Shown: one piece after another, positions 23,545-34,200 of the stretch
Numbering within the stretch: the stretch's first letter is position 1
Layout: every line of letters begins with the position of its first letter
IMG/VR virus record: IMGVR_UViG_3300027974_000052
Location: 1-48,169 of that record
DNA from: a virus
Reading direction: 5' to 3' (one strand)
Length of the DNA stretch: 48,169 nt
Notes under the pieces: model-generated
What the model was told of the DNA's origin: nothing
The model's database searches: none
The model's input: only the letters and a program-made list of their open reading frames with translations
Position numbers and translations under genes: made by a program

Positions 23545-25923
23545 ATGGCAGATTCTAGTAGTGGTGGAACTTCAGCGGTAGCAGCAACGGCTCCTACTTC
23601 TACAGCGGGGGCATCAGCTCCTGCTTCTTCAGCGGCGGCGGCTCAAGCGGTAAATGCTCTTATAGGAGCTGCGGGCGTTCCAACTAGTGGGTACTATTTT
23701 GGTGGGGCTCCAAATCCTTATGCCACAAATGTTAATAATTTAAATAACCCCGTAGGGCTGCCCGCCTCTTTTACTAGCAATACAGGTGGGTTTGGTTCAG
23801 CGGGCACTGGCTTTGGTGCAACAGGAGGCTTATCTCCGCAGGCTCTAGTGACTGGCTTTAATGCAGTTAAGTCTAATCCTCAAGCGCTTGCAACGGCTAT
23901 GCAGCAAAATGGCATAAGTGCTACCGACTTAGCTAATTTAGGGCTCATGTCAAATGAGCAGTATACCCAAACAATGAGACCTAGTTCTAATAGTTCTCAG
24001 GCAATAAACCCTGCCCAAACATACCAACCTATTTATGGTTCACAATATCAAAACTACTACGCCCCTGCATATCAGACTTTAGGGTATGGCAATGGGATGG
24101 GCTTATATGATACGGGGGCGTATCAAACTAATTTTGGGGGTCTACTATCCTTTTTAGGAGGGGGTAATAACCCTATGGGCAGTTTAGGTACTGGAACCCC
24201 AACTTCAACTCCAACTACAACATCGGGCGGATTAACATTTAACGCCCCAACTAATGCACCTTTTGTAGGGCCTACGCAAACTCCAACTAAATCGACAGTG
24301 CAGACTCCTGTTGGTGGGACTACTACAACTACACCTACTACAGAAACTACTTATGGCCCACAAAAAATAACGCAATCTGCTATACAGTCGTTTATTACTC
24401 AAAATATAAGTAACCCGCAAGCTATTGCTAATGCTGCAACATTATATGGGCTAACCAATGCCGATTTAGCTGCCGCAGGGAAATTTACAATAGACCAAGT
24501 TAACGCATTTTTAGCCCCTACAACGGCCCCCAGTACAACTACATCTACTACAGCTAAACCTACAACCACGACTACGCCTACAACTACAACTACAACTACG
24601 CCTACAACTACTACGCCTACAACTACGCCTACAACTACTACGCCTGCTGCTACGCCTACAACTACTACGCCTGCTGCTACGCCTACAACTACTACGCCTA
24701 CAACTACTACGCCTGCTGCTACGCCTACAACTACTACGACTACTGCTAAGCCTACTACAACTACTACACCTGCTGCTACGCCTGCTGCTACGCCTGCTGC
24801 TACGCCTGCTGCTACGCCTACAACTACTACACCTGCGCCTACTCCTGCAACGTCAGGAACATTTGGAAGCCAAAATATATCCGCAGCTCAAATAAATAGT
24901 TTTGTTAATGCTAATTTGACCAACCCACAAGCTATTCTTACTGCTATGAATCAGTATGGGTTATCTGCCGCAGATTTAGCCACTGCTACAGGATATACTC
25001 CAGCACAAGTAAATAGCTTTCTTGCTCCTGCTATACAATCAGCATGGGGTACGCCTACAACTACTACGCCTGCTGCTACGCCTACAACTAATACGCCTAC
25101 TGCTACGCCTACAACTAATACGCCTACTGCTACGCCTGCTGCTACGCCTGCTGCTACGCCTGTCACACTTTCACCAGCAGCGGCTAATGCTCCAGTAACG
25201 GGGCCAACACCTACAGCCGCACAAACAGCTGCTGCACAAGCACAAGCACAAGCCGCTGCACAAGCCCAAGCTCAAGCTCAAGCCCAAGCACAGGCACAAG
25301 CACAAGCCCAAGCACAGGCACAAGCTCAAGCACAGGCGCAAGCCCAAGCCCAAGCCCAAGCCGCTGCACAAGCACAGGCACAAGCTGCTGCACAAGCACA
25401 GGCGCAAGCTCAAGCTGCTGCACAAGCACAGGCACAAGCCGCTGCACAAGCACAAGCACAAGCACAGGCACAAGCTGCTGCACAAGCACAAGCTGCTGCA
25501 CAGGCACCTACGCCTACGACCTATGGCAGTCAAAATTTAACTTCCGCACAAATTAGTAATTTTGTTGCCGCTAATATAAGTAGCCCAGAAACTATACTTA
25601 CCGCTATGAATCAATACGGTTTAAGTCCTGCGGATATTGCTTCAGCTACGGGGTATACTTTAGCGCAAGTAAATAATTTCCTTGCTTCTGCTATGAAATC
25701 ATCATTGACTTCCGCGCAAATTAGTGATTTTGTTGCTGCTAATATAAGTAGCCCTCAAACTATACTTAGTGCTATGAATCAATATGGGTTATCTGCCGCA
25801 GATTTAGCCGCTGCTACAGGATATACTTCAGCGCAAGTGAATAACTTTTTAGCTCCTGCTATAAAAGCATTATGGACTACCGCTAAAACAGGCGGCTTAA
25901 TAGCATTAAGGAATAAAAGATGA
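23545..25923 (+). CDS. Repetitive internal virion protein: helical units on Thr-Pro and Ala-Gln linkers
   Basis: This 792-residue protein combines a short structured unit of about 50 residues with very low-complexity linkers. The unit (AQISNFVAANISSPETILTA, MNQYGLSPADIASATGYT, AQVNNFL) occurs at least four times, at about residues 275-325, 445-500, 665-715 and 720-775, with a weaker copy near 105-145. Linkers are (T)nP/AATP repeats (about residues 330-435 and 500-540) and an almost pure Ala-Gln alternation (about 560-655). No enzyme motif. It is coupled to the next gene by ATGA and sits among internal proteins. Role unknown; possibly an extended tether. Confidence 0.7.
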   Translation: MADSSSGGTSAVAATAPTSTAGASAPASSAAAAQAVNALIGAAGVPTSGYYFGGAPNPYATNVNNLNNPVGLPASFTSNTGGFGSAGTGFGATGGLSPQALVTGFNAVKSNPQALATAMQQNGISATDLANLGLMSNEQYTQTMRPSSNSSQAINPAQTYQPIYGSQYQNYYAPAYQTLGYGNGMGLYDTGAYQTNFGGLLSFLGGGNNPMGSLGTGTPTSTPTTTSGGLTFNAPTNAPFVGPTQTPTKSTVQTPVGGTTTTTPTTETTYGPQKITQSAIQSFITQNISNPQAIANAATLYGLTNADLAAAGKFTIDQVNAFLAPTTAPSTTTSTTAKPTTTTTPTTTTTTTPTTTTPTTTPTTTTPAATPTTTTPAATPTTTTPTTTTPAATPTTTTTTAKPTTTTTPAATPAATPAATPAATPTTTTPAPTPATSGTFGSQNISAAQINSFVNANLTNPQAILTAMNQYGLSAADLATATGYTPAQVNSFLAPAIQSAWGTPTTTTPAATPTTNTPTATPTTNTPTATPAATPAATPVTLSPAAANAPVTGPTPTAAQTAAAQAQAQAAAQAQAQAQAQAQAQAQAQAQAQAQAQAQAQAQAQAAAQAQAQAAAQAQAQAQAAAQAQAQAAAQAQAQAQAQAAAQAQAAAQAPTPTTYGSQNLTSAQISNFVAANISSPETILTAMNQYGLSPADIASATGYTLAQVNNFLASAMKSSLTSAQISDFVAANISSPQTILSAMNQYGLSAADLAAATGYTSAQVNNFLAPAIKALWTTAKTGGLIALRNKR
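24541..24846 (+). repeat. Thr/Pro/Ala-coding short tandem repeat
   Basis: Irregular tandem repeats of CCTACAACTACTACG and CCTGCTGCTACG units encode TTTTP and AATP blocks. A second, shorter tract with the same units lies at about 25050-25162. The units are multiples of three, so slippage would change length without breaking the frame. Confidence 0.85.
25228..25503 (+). repeat. Ala-Gln hexanucleotide repeat tract
   Basis: About 275 bases of GC(N)CA(A/G) hexamers interspersed with GCTGCTGCACAA units encode (AQ)n with AAQ breaks. Synonymous third-base variation (GCA, GCT, GCC; CAA, CAG) shows the dipeptide pattern is held at protein level. In-frame expansion or contraction is likely between relatives. 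Confidence 0.88.
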
Positions 25924-26336
25924 GAGTAGCTCCTGTTGGTATCGAATACATCCATCAAACATGGCCTTTAGTTGAAAAGTATATACAGTCTGCTTTTGAC
26001 GAAGGGGCATCGGGGGAGATGTTATACACTATGGATAATGTTAGAGCCTATTTAGCATCTGGAGAATGGCAATTGCTAGTGGCCGTTGATGAAAACAACT
26101 TAATAAAAGGCGCGGCAACTATAGCTTACACAAATCATCCTTTGCAGAGGGTCGCTTTTGTAACTGCTATTGGAGGCAGATTGATTGCTAATAAAATTCT
26201 TTTTGAACAGTTTAAATTAATTATGAAACAGAATGGAGCTACTATACTACAAGCGCATGGTAAGGCTTCTATAGTCAGATTGTGGAGAAGATTAAACTTC
26301 ACTGCACATAACACTTTAGTGGAGCTTAAATTATGA
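25920..26336 (+). CDS. GNAT-like protein in the internal virion cluster
   Basis: This is a 138-residue protein with the strand/helix order of a GNAT acetyltransferase: MRVAPVGIEYIHQTWPLVEK, a core GEWQLLVAVDENNLIKGAAT, and a C-terminal HGKASIVRLWRRLNFTAHNT that resembles the family's 'G....Y.+.GF' end. The acetyl-CoA P-loop (Q/RxxGxG/A) is not clear, so catalytic activity is uncertain. Similar GNAT-like genes sit beside internal virion genes in podoviruses. Overlaps both neighbours by ATGA. Confidence 0.68.
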   Translation: MRVAPVGIEYIHQTWPLVEKYIQSAFDEGASGEMLYTMDNVRAYLASGEWQLLVAVDENNLIKGAATIAYTNHPLQRVAFVTAIGGRLIANKILFEQFKLIMKQNGATILQAHGKASIVRLWRRLNFTAHNTLVELKL

Positions 26337-28687
26337 AAGAAAGTTTTAGTTTATGGAATTTATTTAATTTATTCCAATATAAAAATGGCGTATTAGTATG
26401 TAAGTTAGTGCCTACCTTTTTTGGTGGAGGCTCAAGTGGCCCAACACAAACAACATCTACTGTAACACAGTCTACTATTCCTGACTGGCTACGTCCTCAA
26501 ACTGAAGCACTGCTAGGCGGGGCTACCCAACAAATATTTCAAACAGATAGCAAAGGGAATATCACGGGCACTAATCCTTATGTGCCTTATAGTTCTAATG
26601 CTGCGGATTATGTTGCGGGCTTTAGCCCCATGCAACAACAATCTTTTGCTCAAGCAGCTAACATGCAAATGCCCTCTCAGTTTGCACAAGGCAGTAACTT
26701 ATCTAACACCGCTGGGCTAGGGGCTTTACAAACTGCTAACAATGCTCAAGGTTATGGAACTATGGGGGCGCAAGCTGGCGCTGCCGCAGGTAATTTAGGC
26801 ACTAATGCCGCAAACATCGCTATGGGGGATGCGGGCAATTTAATGAACGCCGCTGCTACCTACGGCACTCAAGGACAACAATCTGGGTTAGCGGGCCAAA
26901 ATATTGGCGTTAATGCCGCACAAGCATCAGGACTTAATGCCGCCGTACTATCATCAGGGCTTCAACAATATGGCAATCAATCGGCTAATCTAGGGCAAGC
27001 TGCTACTAATTATGGAGTAAGTGGAGGACAAGCAGCTCAAAATGCAGCTAATCAAGCAGCAAACGCAGCCTACGTTTATGGTGCACAAGGAGCGCAAGCT
27101 GGGGCGCAGGGGCAAAACTTTGGAATAACTTCTGCTCAGAACGCTCAAAATATGTCCCAAAATTACGGGGCGCAGGGTGCCAACTTAGGGCAACAAGCGG
27201 CTAATTTAGCGGGAACTTCTCAAAACTATGGAGCACAGGGTGCTAACTACGGGAACCAAGCGGCTACTATAGGGAATATGGCATTACAAGCGCAGCAAAC
27301 TGGAAACCAAATAGGAACCCAAGCGCAAAACTATGCAGCTCAAGCGGCTAATGCGGGTCAGAATTTGCAAAGTAATTTGACTAATTCCAATAATGTACAA
27401 GCGTACATGAACCCTTATTTGCAGTCGTCATTAGCCCCTCAACTAGCGTTATTGAATCAGCAGTTTGGTATTCAAGACGCGGCAATTAAAGGAGCAGCGT
27501 CACAAGCTGGTGCTTATGGTGGTGGAAGACAGGCGGTACAACAATCGTTAAACCAACAAGCTGAAGACTTAGCTAAACAAAAGATGATTAGCGAGGGGTA
27601 TACTTCGGGGTTTAATAACGCACAACAGCAAATGAACAACGTAGCTGGAGTAGGCTTACAAGGTTTACAAGGGGCTAATCAAAGTTTAAACACCGCATTA
27701 CAAGGAGGTAATTTAGGTTTATCGGGCATAGGACAAGCTATATCTGGACAGCAGGCGGGTATGCAAGGAGCGGGCTTAGGACTTACAGGTGTTAATGCAG
27801 CTAATCAAGCGTATCAAACGGGTATTCAAGGTGCTGGTGTAGGTCTTACAGGCGCTGGGCAGTATGCTAATGCTGGACAACTTGGCTTACAAGGCACTGC
27901 TCAAGGTATGCAAGGGGCGGGGGTAGGTCTTACTGGTGTAGGTCAAGCAACTAATGCAGGGCAATTAGGGTTACAGGGTACTCAAGCAGGGTTATCAGGA
28001 TATAACATAGGGTTGCAAGGGCAAAATCAAGGTATCCAAGCCCTAGCTCAAGGGATAAATGCAGGTCAGTATGCGCTTCAAGGGGCTCAAACGGGACTAC
28101 AAGGTACTGCTCAAGGTATGCAGGGCGCTGGTGTGGGTCTTACTGGCGTAGGTCAAGCGACTAATGCGGGACAGTACGGTCTTCAAGGTGTTGGGCAGGG
28201 TATATCGGGGCTAAACGCTAATATGCAGGGTGCTAACATAGGACTTCAAGGAGTACAAGGGGCGCAAGCTGGGTATGGGCTGGCTAACACTACCGCAGGT
28301 ACTTTAGGTAATTTAGGTACTAATCAATTAGCCGCACAGCAAAGCATTATAAATGCTCAGAACGCTATGGGTACTCAGCAACAAACTCAACAGCAAAACA
28401 TTATTAACGCCGCTATTAACAATTATGCCAATGCTCAACAATACCCAATGCAGCAGCTTAATTCTTATAATGCTCTATTAAGAGGATATGCCGCACCGAC
28501 AACAGCAAGTACTACTTATGCCCCCGCTCCAAGCGCACTATCTCAACTAGGTGGGTTAGGAGCTACTGCGTTAGGTGTTGCTGGCGCATCAGGAGCGTTT
28601 AAGAAAAAAGGTGGGGTAATTAGAGAGCAAAAATACGCAAGTGGCGGGTTAGTTGAATTGGCAATATCTAAAGCGATAGGAGCATAA
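26333..28687 (+). CDS. Gln/Gly/Ala/Asn-rich repetitive internal virion protein
   Basis: This is a 784-residue protein. An N-terminal region typical of the family (FFGGGSSGPTQTTSTVTQST, IPDWLRPQTEALLGGATQQIF) is followed by about 600 residues of degenerate repeats. Examples are NYGAQGANLGQQAANL in the first half and GLQGTAQGMQGAGVGLTGVG, QATNAGQ in the second. They are spaced at about 11 residues, suggesting amphipathic helix or solenoid packing. The extreme N-terminus (MKESFSLWNLFNLFQYKNGV) is unlike the rest; an in-frame GTG at 26408 just before PTFFGGG is an alternative start, but it has no ribosome site. Likely an ejected core protein. Confidence 0.7.
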   Translation: MKESFSLWNLFNLFQYKNGVLVCKLVPTFFGGGSSGPTQTTSTVTQSTIPDWLRPQTEALLGGATQQIFQTDSKGNITGTNPYVPYSSNAADYVAGFSPMQQQSFAQAANMQMPSQFAQGSNLSNTAGLGALQTANNAQGYGTMGAQAGAAAGNLGTNAANIAMGDAGNLMNAAATYGTQGQQSGLAGQNIGVNAAQASGLNAAVLSSGLQQYGNQSANLGQAATNYGVSGGQAAQNAANQAANAAYVYGAQGAQAGAQGQNFGITSAQNAQNMSQNYGAQGANLGQQAANLAGTSQNYGAQGANYGNQAATIGNMALQAQQTGNQIGTQAQNYAAQAANAGQNLQSNLTNSNNVQAYMNPYLQSSLAPQLALLNQQFGIQDAAIKGAASQAGAYGGGRQAVQQSLNQQAEDLAKQKMISEGYTSGFNNAQQQMNNVAGVGLQGLQGANQSLNTALQGGNLGLSGIGQAISGQQAGMQGAGLGLTGVNAANQAYQTGIQGAGVGLTGAGQYANAGQLGLQGTAQGMQGAGVGLTGVGQATNAGQLGLQGTQAGLSGYNIGLQGQNQGIQALAQGINAGQYALQGAQTGLQGTAQGMQGAGVGLTGVGQATNAGQYGLQGVGQGISGLNANMQGANIGLQGVQGAQAGYGLANTTAGTLGNLGTNQLAAQQSIINAQNAMGTQQQTQQQNIINAAINNYANAQQYPMQQLNSYNALLRGYAAPTTASTTYAPAPSALSQLGGLGATALGVAGASGAFKKKGGVIREQKYASGGLVELAISKAIGA

Positions 28688-28689
28688 AC

Positions 28690-31278
28690 ATGATAGGTAG
28701 CGTGGCAAATTTACAGAATGACGCTCAGCATTTGTCTGTACAACAACTTCAGCAAGCTATGCGGGATGGCTCATTACCTGCCTATATAGGCATGCCCATT
28801 CTTCAAGATAAAGTACAAAAAGAAAAACAAGCGCAGATTGCCATGCAAGGGCAGCAAGCCGCTCCGCAATCTATTGCCCAACAGATTGAAGGCGAAGCAC
28901 AAAACTTACATAGGCCACAAGCGCCTATGCCGCAAGGTGTTAATTCATTGCCTAGTAACTTACCTGAAGAATACGCTCAAGGTGGAATTATTGGTTTTGC
29001 AAAAGGTTCTCAAGTTCCAGAATCACGCGCCCAAACAATTGGTGAGTTAATAGAAGAAGCAATGCAAAGAAAATTAGCCTCAGAATATAACCCTACTGGT
29101 TGGACACCCGAAGCAGTCGAAAGTTACCAGCCTTGGGAGAGACCAATTGCGAGTAGAGAGCTAGCTCCATATACTGGTCAAGGCACACCAGAATACCCAG
29201 CATCTAAATGGGTACCAGGACAAAGAGTTCCTGATGAGAATGTAATACGTCTAGGTGATATGAATAACCCTACCCCTACGGGAACACCAAGACCTCCACA
29301 ATTTCAAAGTGTCGCTCAAGGTAGCCAAGTTGGCGCATATACTCCACCAACAGAAAGTGTTTCTCAGCCACAAGGTATTAGCGGTTTGTTAGGTAAAGAC
29401 GCAGTAAGTGGGGAATATATACCTAATGCTGCGCAAAATCAAAGCCGCCTTGGTTACGAACGAGCCCCTATCGAAGGGGAAACAGTGCCTCTTAAATATG
29501 GTAAGACACAAAAAGAATATGAAGAAGCTATGAGGAAATGGCGAGCTGATAGAGCTGAGCGTGCAAAATATAACGCTAACGCTGGGCAAGAGTTTGAACA
29601 AAAACTTGCTGACGCAAAAGCCGCCACAACGGGAGAACCTATTGGAGTAGAACCAATTGCCGAACCAAACATAAGTGTTGGAGAAAAAGGCATTAATTTA
29701 AAACAGTTAGGGGGGGCTAGTTTAAAAACATTAAGTGCCCTTAGTCTTCCCGACTTAATAGATACTGTTACTGGGCAACCAGCCGATAAAGAAGATTTGG
29801 ATAAATACGCCGCTATTAAAAAAAGCCAAGGCATAAAGGGCGTACTACAAGAGATGAATAGGGCAGTGGCAACTAGTAATGCAGATATAGCAAATAAAAT
29901 ACAAGGTGACGTAATATCCCCCACTAAAAATTGGCTGCAAACTCAATGGTCAGGAGAAGAAGGGCAGCAAGCTGCTATTGCAAGAGCTAATGCCGCCGCT
30001 GCTGAAAAACATGGTGTTCCTGTTGAGGTAATGAATGGGCTGTCAGCCACAGAATCTAGTAACAATCCTAATGCTGTAGCTAAAGGTAGCAGCGCGGCAG
30101 GGGCGCATCAAATCACTAAAGGTACATGGAACGACTTTGGCACAAACGATTTAAATGATAGGTTTAATCCTTTTATAAGTGCAGATATTGCGGGTGGTAT
30201 TATGGCGCGTAACATAGCCAAATACCCTAATGACCTTCAAAAAGCAGTAGCTGCGTATCATTTAGGATCAAATGCTGCTGAAGATAGATTGGCTGCGGAC
30301 ACTGCATATACAAATAAAGTGTTGGGTCAGGCTCCACAACCACAGCCGCAACCGCAACAAGGGATACAAACGCCTTTCGCTATACCCGAAGCGCCACAGC
30401 AAAATTATAGTATGCCTGACTTCAGCGCTTTAAAACGTCCTGAAACACCTGCCGCTGAATACCAAAAACAAATGCAACAAGCTCTAGGGGATAATGTAGG
30501 TCTTGGGGCTATTAAAGATAAACTTGCTAAACTAGAAGAAGAGGGCGCATCGGCAAAAGAAAAAGCCCCTTGGATGGCTTTAATGCAAGCAGGGTTAGGA
30601 ACAATGGCGGGAACTTCTCCATTTGCTTTGACTAATATAGGACAAGGCGGTATAGCTGGACTAAAAGCCTACACAGAAGCGCAAGACAAATTAGATAAAG
30701 GTGAAGAGAAACGCCTTGAAATAGAAAGCCAATTAGCCAATGCCCAACGAGCAGAACAAGTAGCCGCTTGGAAATACGGCGTTGATAGTAATAAAGCTGA
30801 CGTAGCTGAAAATAAAGCTGTTGGGTTAGCCGAGGCTAAAGCTAAAATAGACGCTCAACAAAACAAAAACAAAGACGCATTGGATTTATATAAAGCACAG
30901 TTAGGTGTCCCTGCGGAGCAAGCAAAGGCTGCTTACTACAATGCTCATGCTGCTCAACAACCCACTGCTGCTAATTTATCTGACTACGAGGGGGCTAAAA
31001 AAGTAGCGATGGATAATCCTACCGCTCCACAGTATGCAAAATATTTTAAAACTGACCCATCGGGTAAACCTGTTTGGGATGAGTTATCGTTCCGTTCTGA
31101 TTACTCTAAAAAAGAAGTTATTGATAAAACGCCAATTGCTGATTTGTATAAAATAATTAGCGAATCGTATGACCCGCATATGGTGGACTTAGCAACAAAA
31201 AAACTTCAAAATGTTTTAGGTGATAATAAAGCTCCACAAGTTGGAGTAAAAGAAGGTTGGAAAGTAACTAGAGACTAG
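28690..31278 (+). CDS. Internal virion protein with lytic transglycosylase domain
   Basis: This is an 862-residue protein. The N-terminus (LSVQQLQQAMRDGSLPAYIG, MPILQDKVQKEK) is a conserved start among internal proteins; the next 400 residues are Pro/Gln-rich. Residues about 440-540 form an SLT-type domain: VPVEVMNGLSATESSNNPNA with catalytic Glu455, then GAHQITKGTW and AVAAYHLGS. It would cleave peptidoglycan as the genome is ejected, as T7 gp16 does. The C-terminal third is coiled coil with AGLGTMAGTSPFALTNIGQ. It precedes the giant protein by 10 bases. Confidence 0.82.
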   Translation: MIGSVANLQNDAQHLSVQQLQQAMRDGSLPAYIGMPILQDKVQKEKQAQIAMQGQQAAPQSIAQQIEGEAQNLHRPQAPMPQGVNSLPSNLPEEYAQGGIIGFAKGSQVPESRAQTIGELIEEAMQRKLASEYNPTGWTPEAVESYQPWERPIASRELAPYTGQGTPEYPASKWVPGQRVPDENVIRLGDMNNPTPTGTPRPPQFQSVAQGSQVGAYTPPTESVSQPQGISGLLGKDAVSGEYIPNAAQNQSRLGYERAPIEGETVPLKYGKTQKEYEEAMRKWRADRAERAKYNANAGQEFEQKLADAKAATTGEPIGVEPIAEPNISVGEKGINLKQLGGASLKTLSALSLPDLIDTVTGQPADKEDLDKYAAIKKSQGIKGVLQEMNRAVATSNADIANKIQGDVISPTKNWLQTQWSGEEGQQAAIARANAAAAEKHGVPVEVMNGLSATESSNNPNAVAKGSSAAGAHQITKGTWNDFGTNDLNDRFNPFISADIAGGIMARNIAKYPNDLQKAVAAYHLGSNAAEDRLAADTAYTNKVLGQAPQPQPQPQQGIQTPFAIPEAPQQNYSMPDFSALKRPETPAAEYQKQMQQALGDNVGLGAIKDKLAKLEEEGASAKEKAPWMALMQAGLGTMAGTSPFALTNIGQGGIAGLKAYTEAQDKLDKGEEKRLEIESQLANAQRAEQVAAWKYGVDSNKADVAENKAVGLAEAKAKIDAQQNKNKDALDLYKAQLGVPAEQAKAAYYNAHAAQQPTAANLSDYEGAKKVAMDNPTAPQYAKYFKTDPSGKPVWDELSFRSDYSKKEVIDKTPIADLYKIISESYDPHMVDLATKKLQNVLGDNKAPQVGVKEGWKVTRD

Positions 31279-31288
31279 GAAAATATTA

Positions 31289-34200
31289 ATGGCCGTATAT
31301 AAAGTTCAAGACCCGCAAGGAAATAATTATACTGTTGAAGGCCCTGATGGAGCTTCAGATGAAGAAGTCTTATCCCAAATCCAAGCTTATAATCAACAAC
31401 CTTTACCCGCTGAAACTAAAAAGCCCTCACTAGGGGAACGCTTTAAAACAGGCGTACAAGAAACATTAGAAGGATTAGGCACTGCTATTCAAGCGCCTTT
31501 TCTTTCTAATGAAGAATTAGCTCAAAGATTTAAAGAGCATCAAGCTAACCAAAAACCATCTGCTGGTAGTCTTGAAAAAGTACAGCAAATTGCTGAAACC
31601 CAAGGGTATTTACCTGCTGGTAAAGAAGCTTTATCACAAGTTCCTGGAGTTGTTGCAGAACAAGGGGGCAATTTAGGTGCGGTAGGTGCGGGTGCTTTAG
31701 GCGGTGCTGCGTTAGGTTCTGTTGTTTTTCCAGTTATAGGCGCCCCGATGGGTGCGTTAGCTGGTGCGGGAGCAGCTCTGTTTGGAATATCTGCTGGTTC
31801 TAATATTGAACGTCAAATATCTGAGCAGTTAAAAAACAATGAAAAGGTTGATCCTAATTTATTAGCCGCTTATGGTACTGCCGCCGTGCAAGCGGGTATT
31901 GATGTTATTGGCGGCCCTGAAAAGTTTTTTGTAGAACAGTTTGGCAAAGTCGCAGGCAAGCAATTAACAGAGCAATTTTATAAAGAAGGGCTCGGCAAAA
32001 CCATTGGTATGGGTATTGCTAAAAATATAGCCACAGAAGTACCTACTGAAATTGGGCAACAAGCGCTAGAACGTGCCCAAGCACGACTACCCGTAACTGG
32101 TGATGAAGCTATTAAAGAATATGGACAAGCGGGCTATCAAGCCTCACTAGCATCCCCTATCGGTGCGCCTATCCGCATGTATGAAAAAGGGCAAGCTCAA
32201 ACAGAAGTAGCTAATCAGCAAGCTGAAGAACAACGTAAGGTCGAAGCGCAGCAAGCTGAACAAGCAAAGCAAGATGCCGAGCAGCAGGCATACTATGCGG
32301 ATATAGCTAGCCATATTAAACCTAATGAGACTTCTTTACAGGACGTTATTAATCGACAAGTAGAAGCTGCTTCACAGCTTTCAGACAAAGATAAAAAGCA
32401 ATACGCTAAAGAGTTAGAAGCTCATGCTAATGAACCGTCGGGTCAACTAACACACGATGAGAACGGGCATGAAGTGCCTTTAAGTAATTGGGACGTTTAC
32501 TACCGTGACCATGTAGCGCAAATAGACGCTGCTAAAAAAGAACAAGATGCTCTTGAGGCTGCACATGGACAAACTACCATTCCTGGCATAGAGCCTGTTG
32601 TACAACCCGTTTCAAATACAGCAGAAGCTCCTGAAGCGGTTAACGAACAAACAGCTGCTGAATATTTATCAGGGTTAGACACTCGTTTTACAAACCCATC
32701 TCAAATAAAAAAGGCTTTAAAAGATACTGATTACAGCGCTCTAGGCCCTAAAAAAATATTAGACATTTATAAAACTCTTCCTAAACAAGAGTCGGTATTT
32801 GGTGAAGAAGGAAAACTAAACCAAGCTGTTAAACCAGAAGAGCAGGTAATAAAACCTGAAGGACAAGTAGCAAAACCTGAAGAACAAGCGCAAGCTGTTA
32901 GACCCGAAGAGCAAGCAGTATTTGATTTATTTAATGAAGATTTGTTTAAAGGGGCTGAGGAAGAAAAACAAAAAAATGATCTTATACGAAACAACATTGT
33001 TTCTTTTTTAGACAATCACGCTGATTCTGAATTAAAAAGAGCCGAAGAATTAGCGGCTAAAAAATATAAAAAAAATACAAATATTATTGATTTTGAAGAT
33101 AAATACCACCCTTACTCAGATAAAGGGGCCATGTCTATTGAAAATATCAATGAAAGCAAGCGACAAAAAATAATATCACAATATAAACAAAATGCCAATT
33201 CTGCAAATAAACTTGCTGAAAAACTACGTTTAAAAACATTGTCTATACAAAAATTAGATGACGAATTAAAAAGAATTGAAGACTTAGTTAATAGCAACCA
33301 ACTTGACGTCCCAGAAAGTTTTAGTAAAAAAGGTTTTAGTAAAGACGATTTTATAATGAGCCTATTCTCTAGCAAAGTTCTTAATGACTCTTACGGAACT
33401 TTTGGCAAAAATAGTCTTGCCCAAAAAGTAGTTGCCGAAATTAAAAAAGCTAGAACTCCATCTGAAAGCACATACTCAATAGCCCCAACAGAAAGTGCTA
33501 CGCCTCACACTTCTGAATCATTAGCTGGATCATTATCTCCTGAAATGAAGAAGCTTGTTGCTTCTGGCAAAGCCGTTATGCATGATACACAAGAAACATT
33601 GCCTGGTGAAAATCATCCTGCAAACGTGCAAGGTATGACTACTGCTGATGGTGTTACTCATTACGTTGCTAATAAACTTACCCCCGAAACTATACAGAAT
33701 GTTGCTCTGCATGAAATGGGCGTGCATGTCGGTATGGAAAAAATGGTAGGGTCTAAAGTTTGGGAAAATATTAAGAATCAAGCTATGACTAACCAAGGTA
33801 AAGCATTTGATGCAGCTCGCGCGGCTATACCTAAAGATACCCCCGCTCATTTACACGCAGAAGAAGCACTGGCCTATCTTGTAGAGAAAGCGCCTAACCT
33901 ACCTATTGTGCGTAGGGTAATATCTGCTATTCGTAACTGGGCGCGTACCACATTAGGAGCGAACTTAAAACTTACTGAAGCTGACGCTCGACATCTTGCG
34001 ACTAAAGCCTTGCGTAAAGAAGCAAATACATCTGAAAGAACCGCTCGTAATGGGGACACACGCAGCTCAATACAAACACCACAAAACGATGCCGACTTAA
34101 GAGCGGCTACAGAAGTTTACGCTACGCCAAAGCCCGCAAAGAAAACCTCTGCTACTGATAGAGCCCTTGCTGCTGGTAAATATGTTTCTGAAAGCCCCGT

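Noticed and set aside
24541-25503. Possible CRISPR array or satellite
   Set aside because: Repeats are 6-15 bases, in frame and coding, without spacer-repeat alternation.
25171-25533. Long minus-strand frames opposite the Ala-Gln repeat
   Set aside because: They are Leu/Cys/Val-only shadows of a repetitive plus-strand tract, with no ribosome site or known pattern.
29454-29924. 156-codon minus-strand frame
   Set aside because: Antisense shadow of the transglycosylase-domain protein; composition follows the opposite strand.
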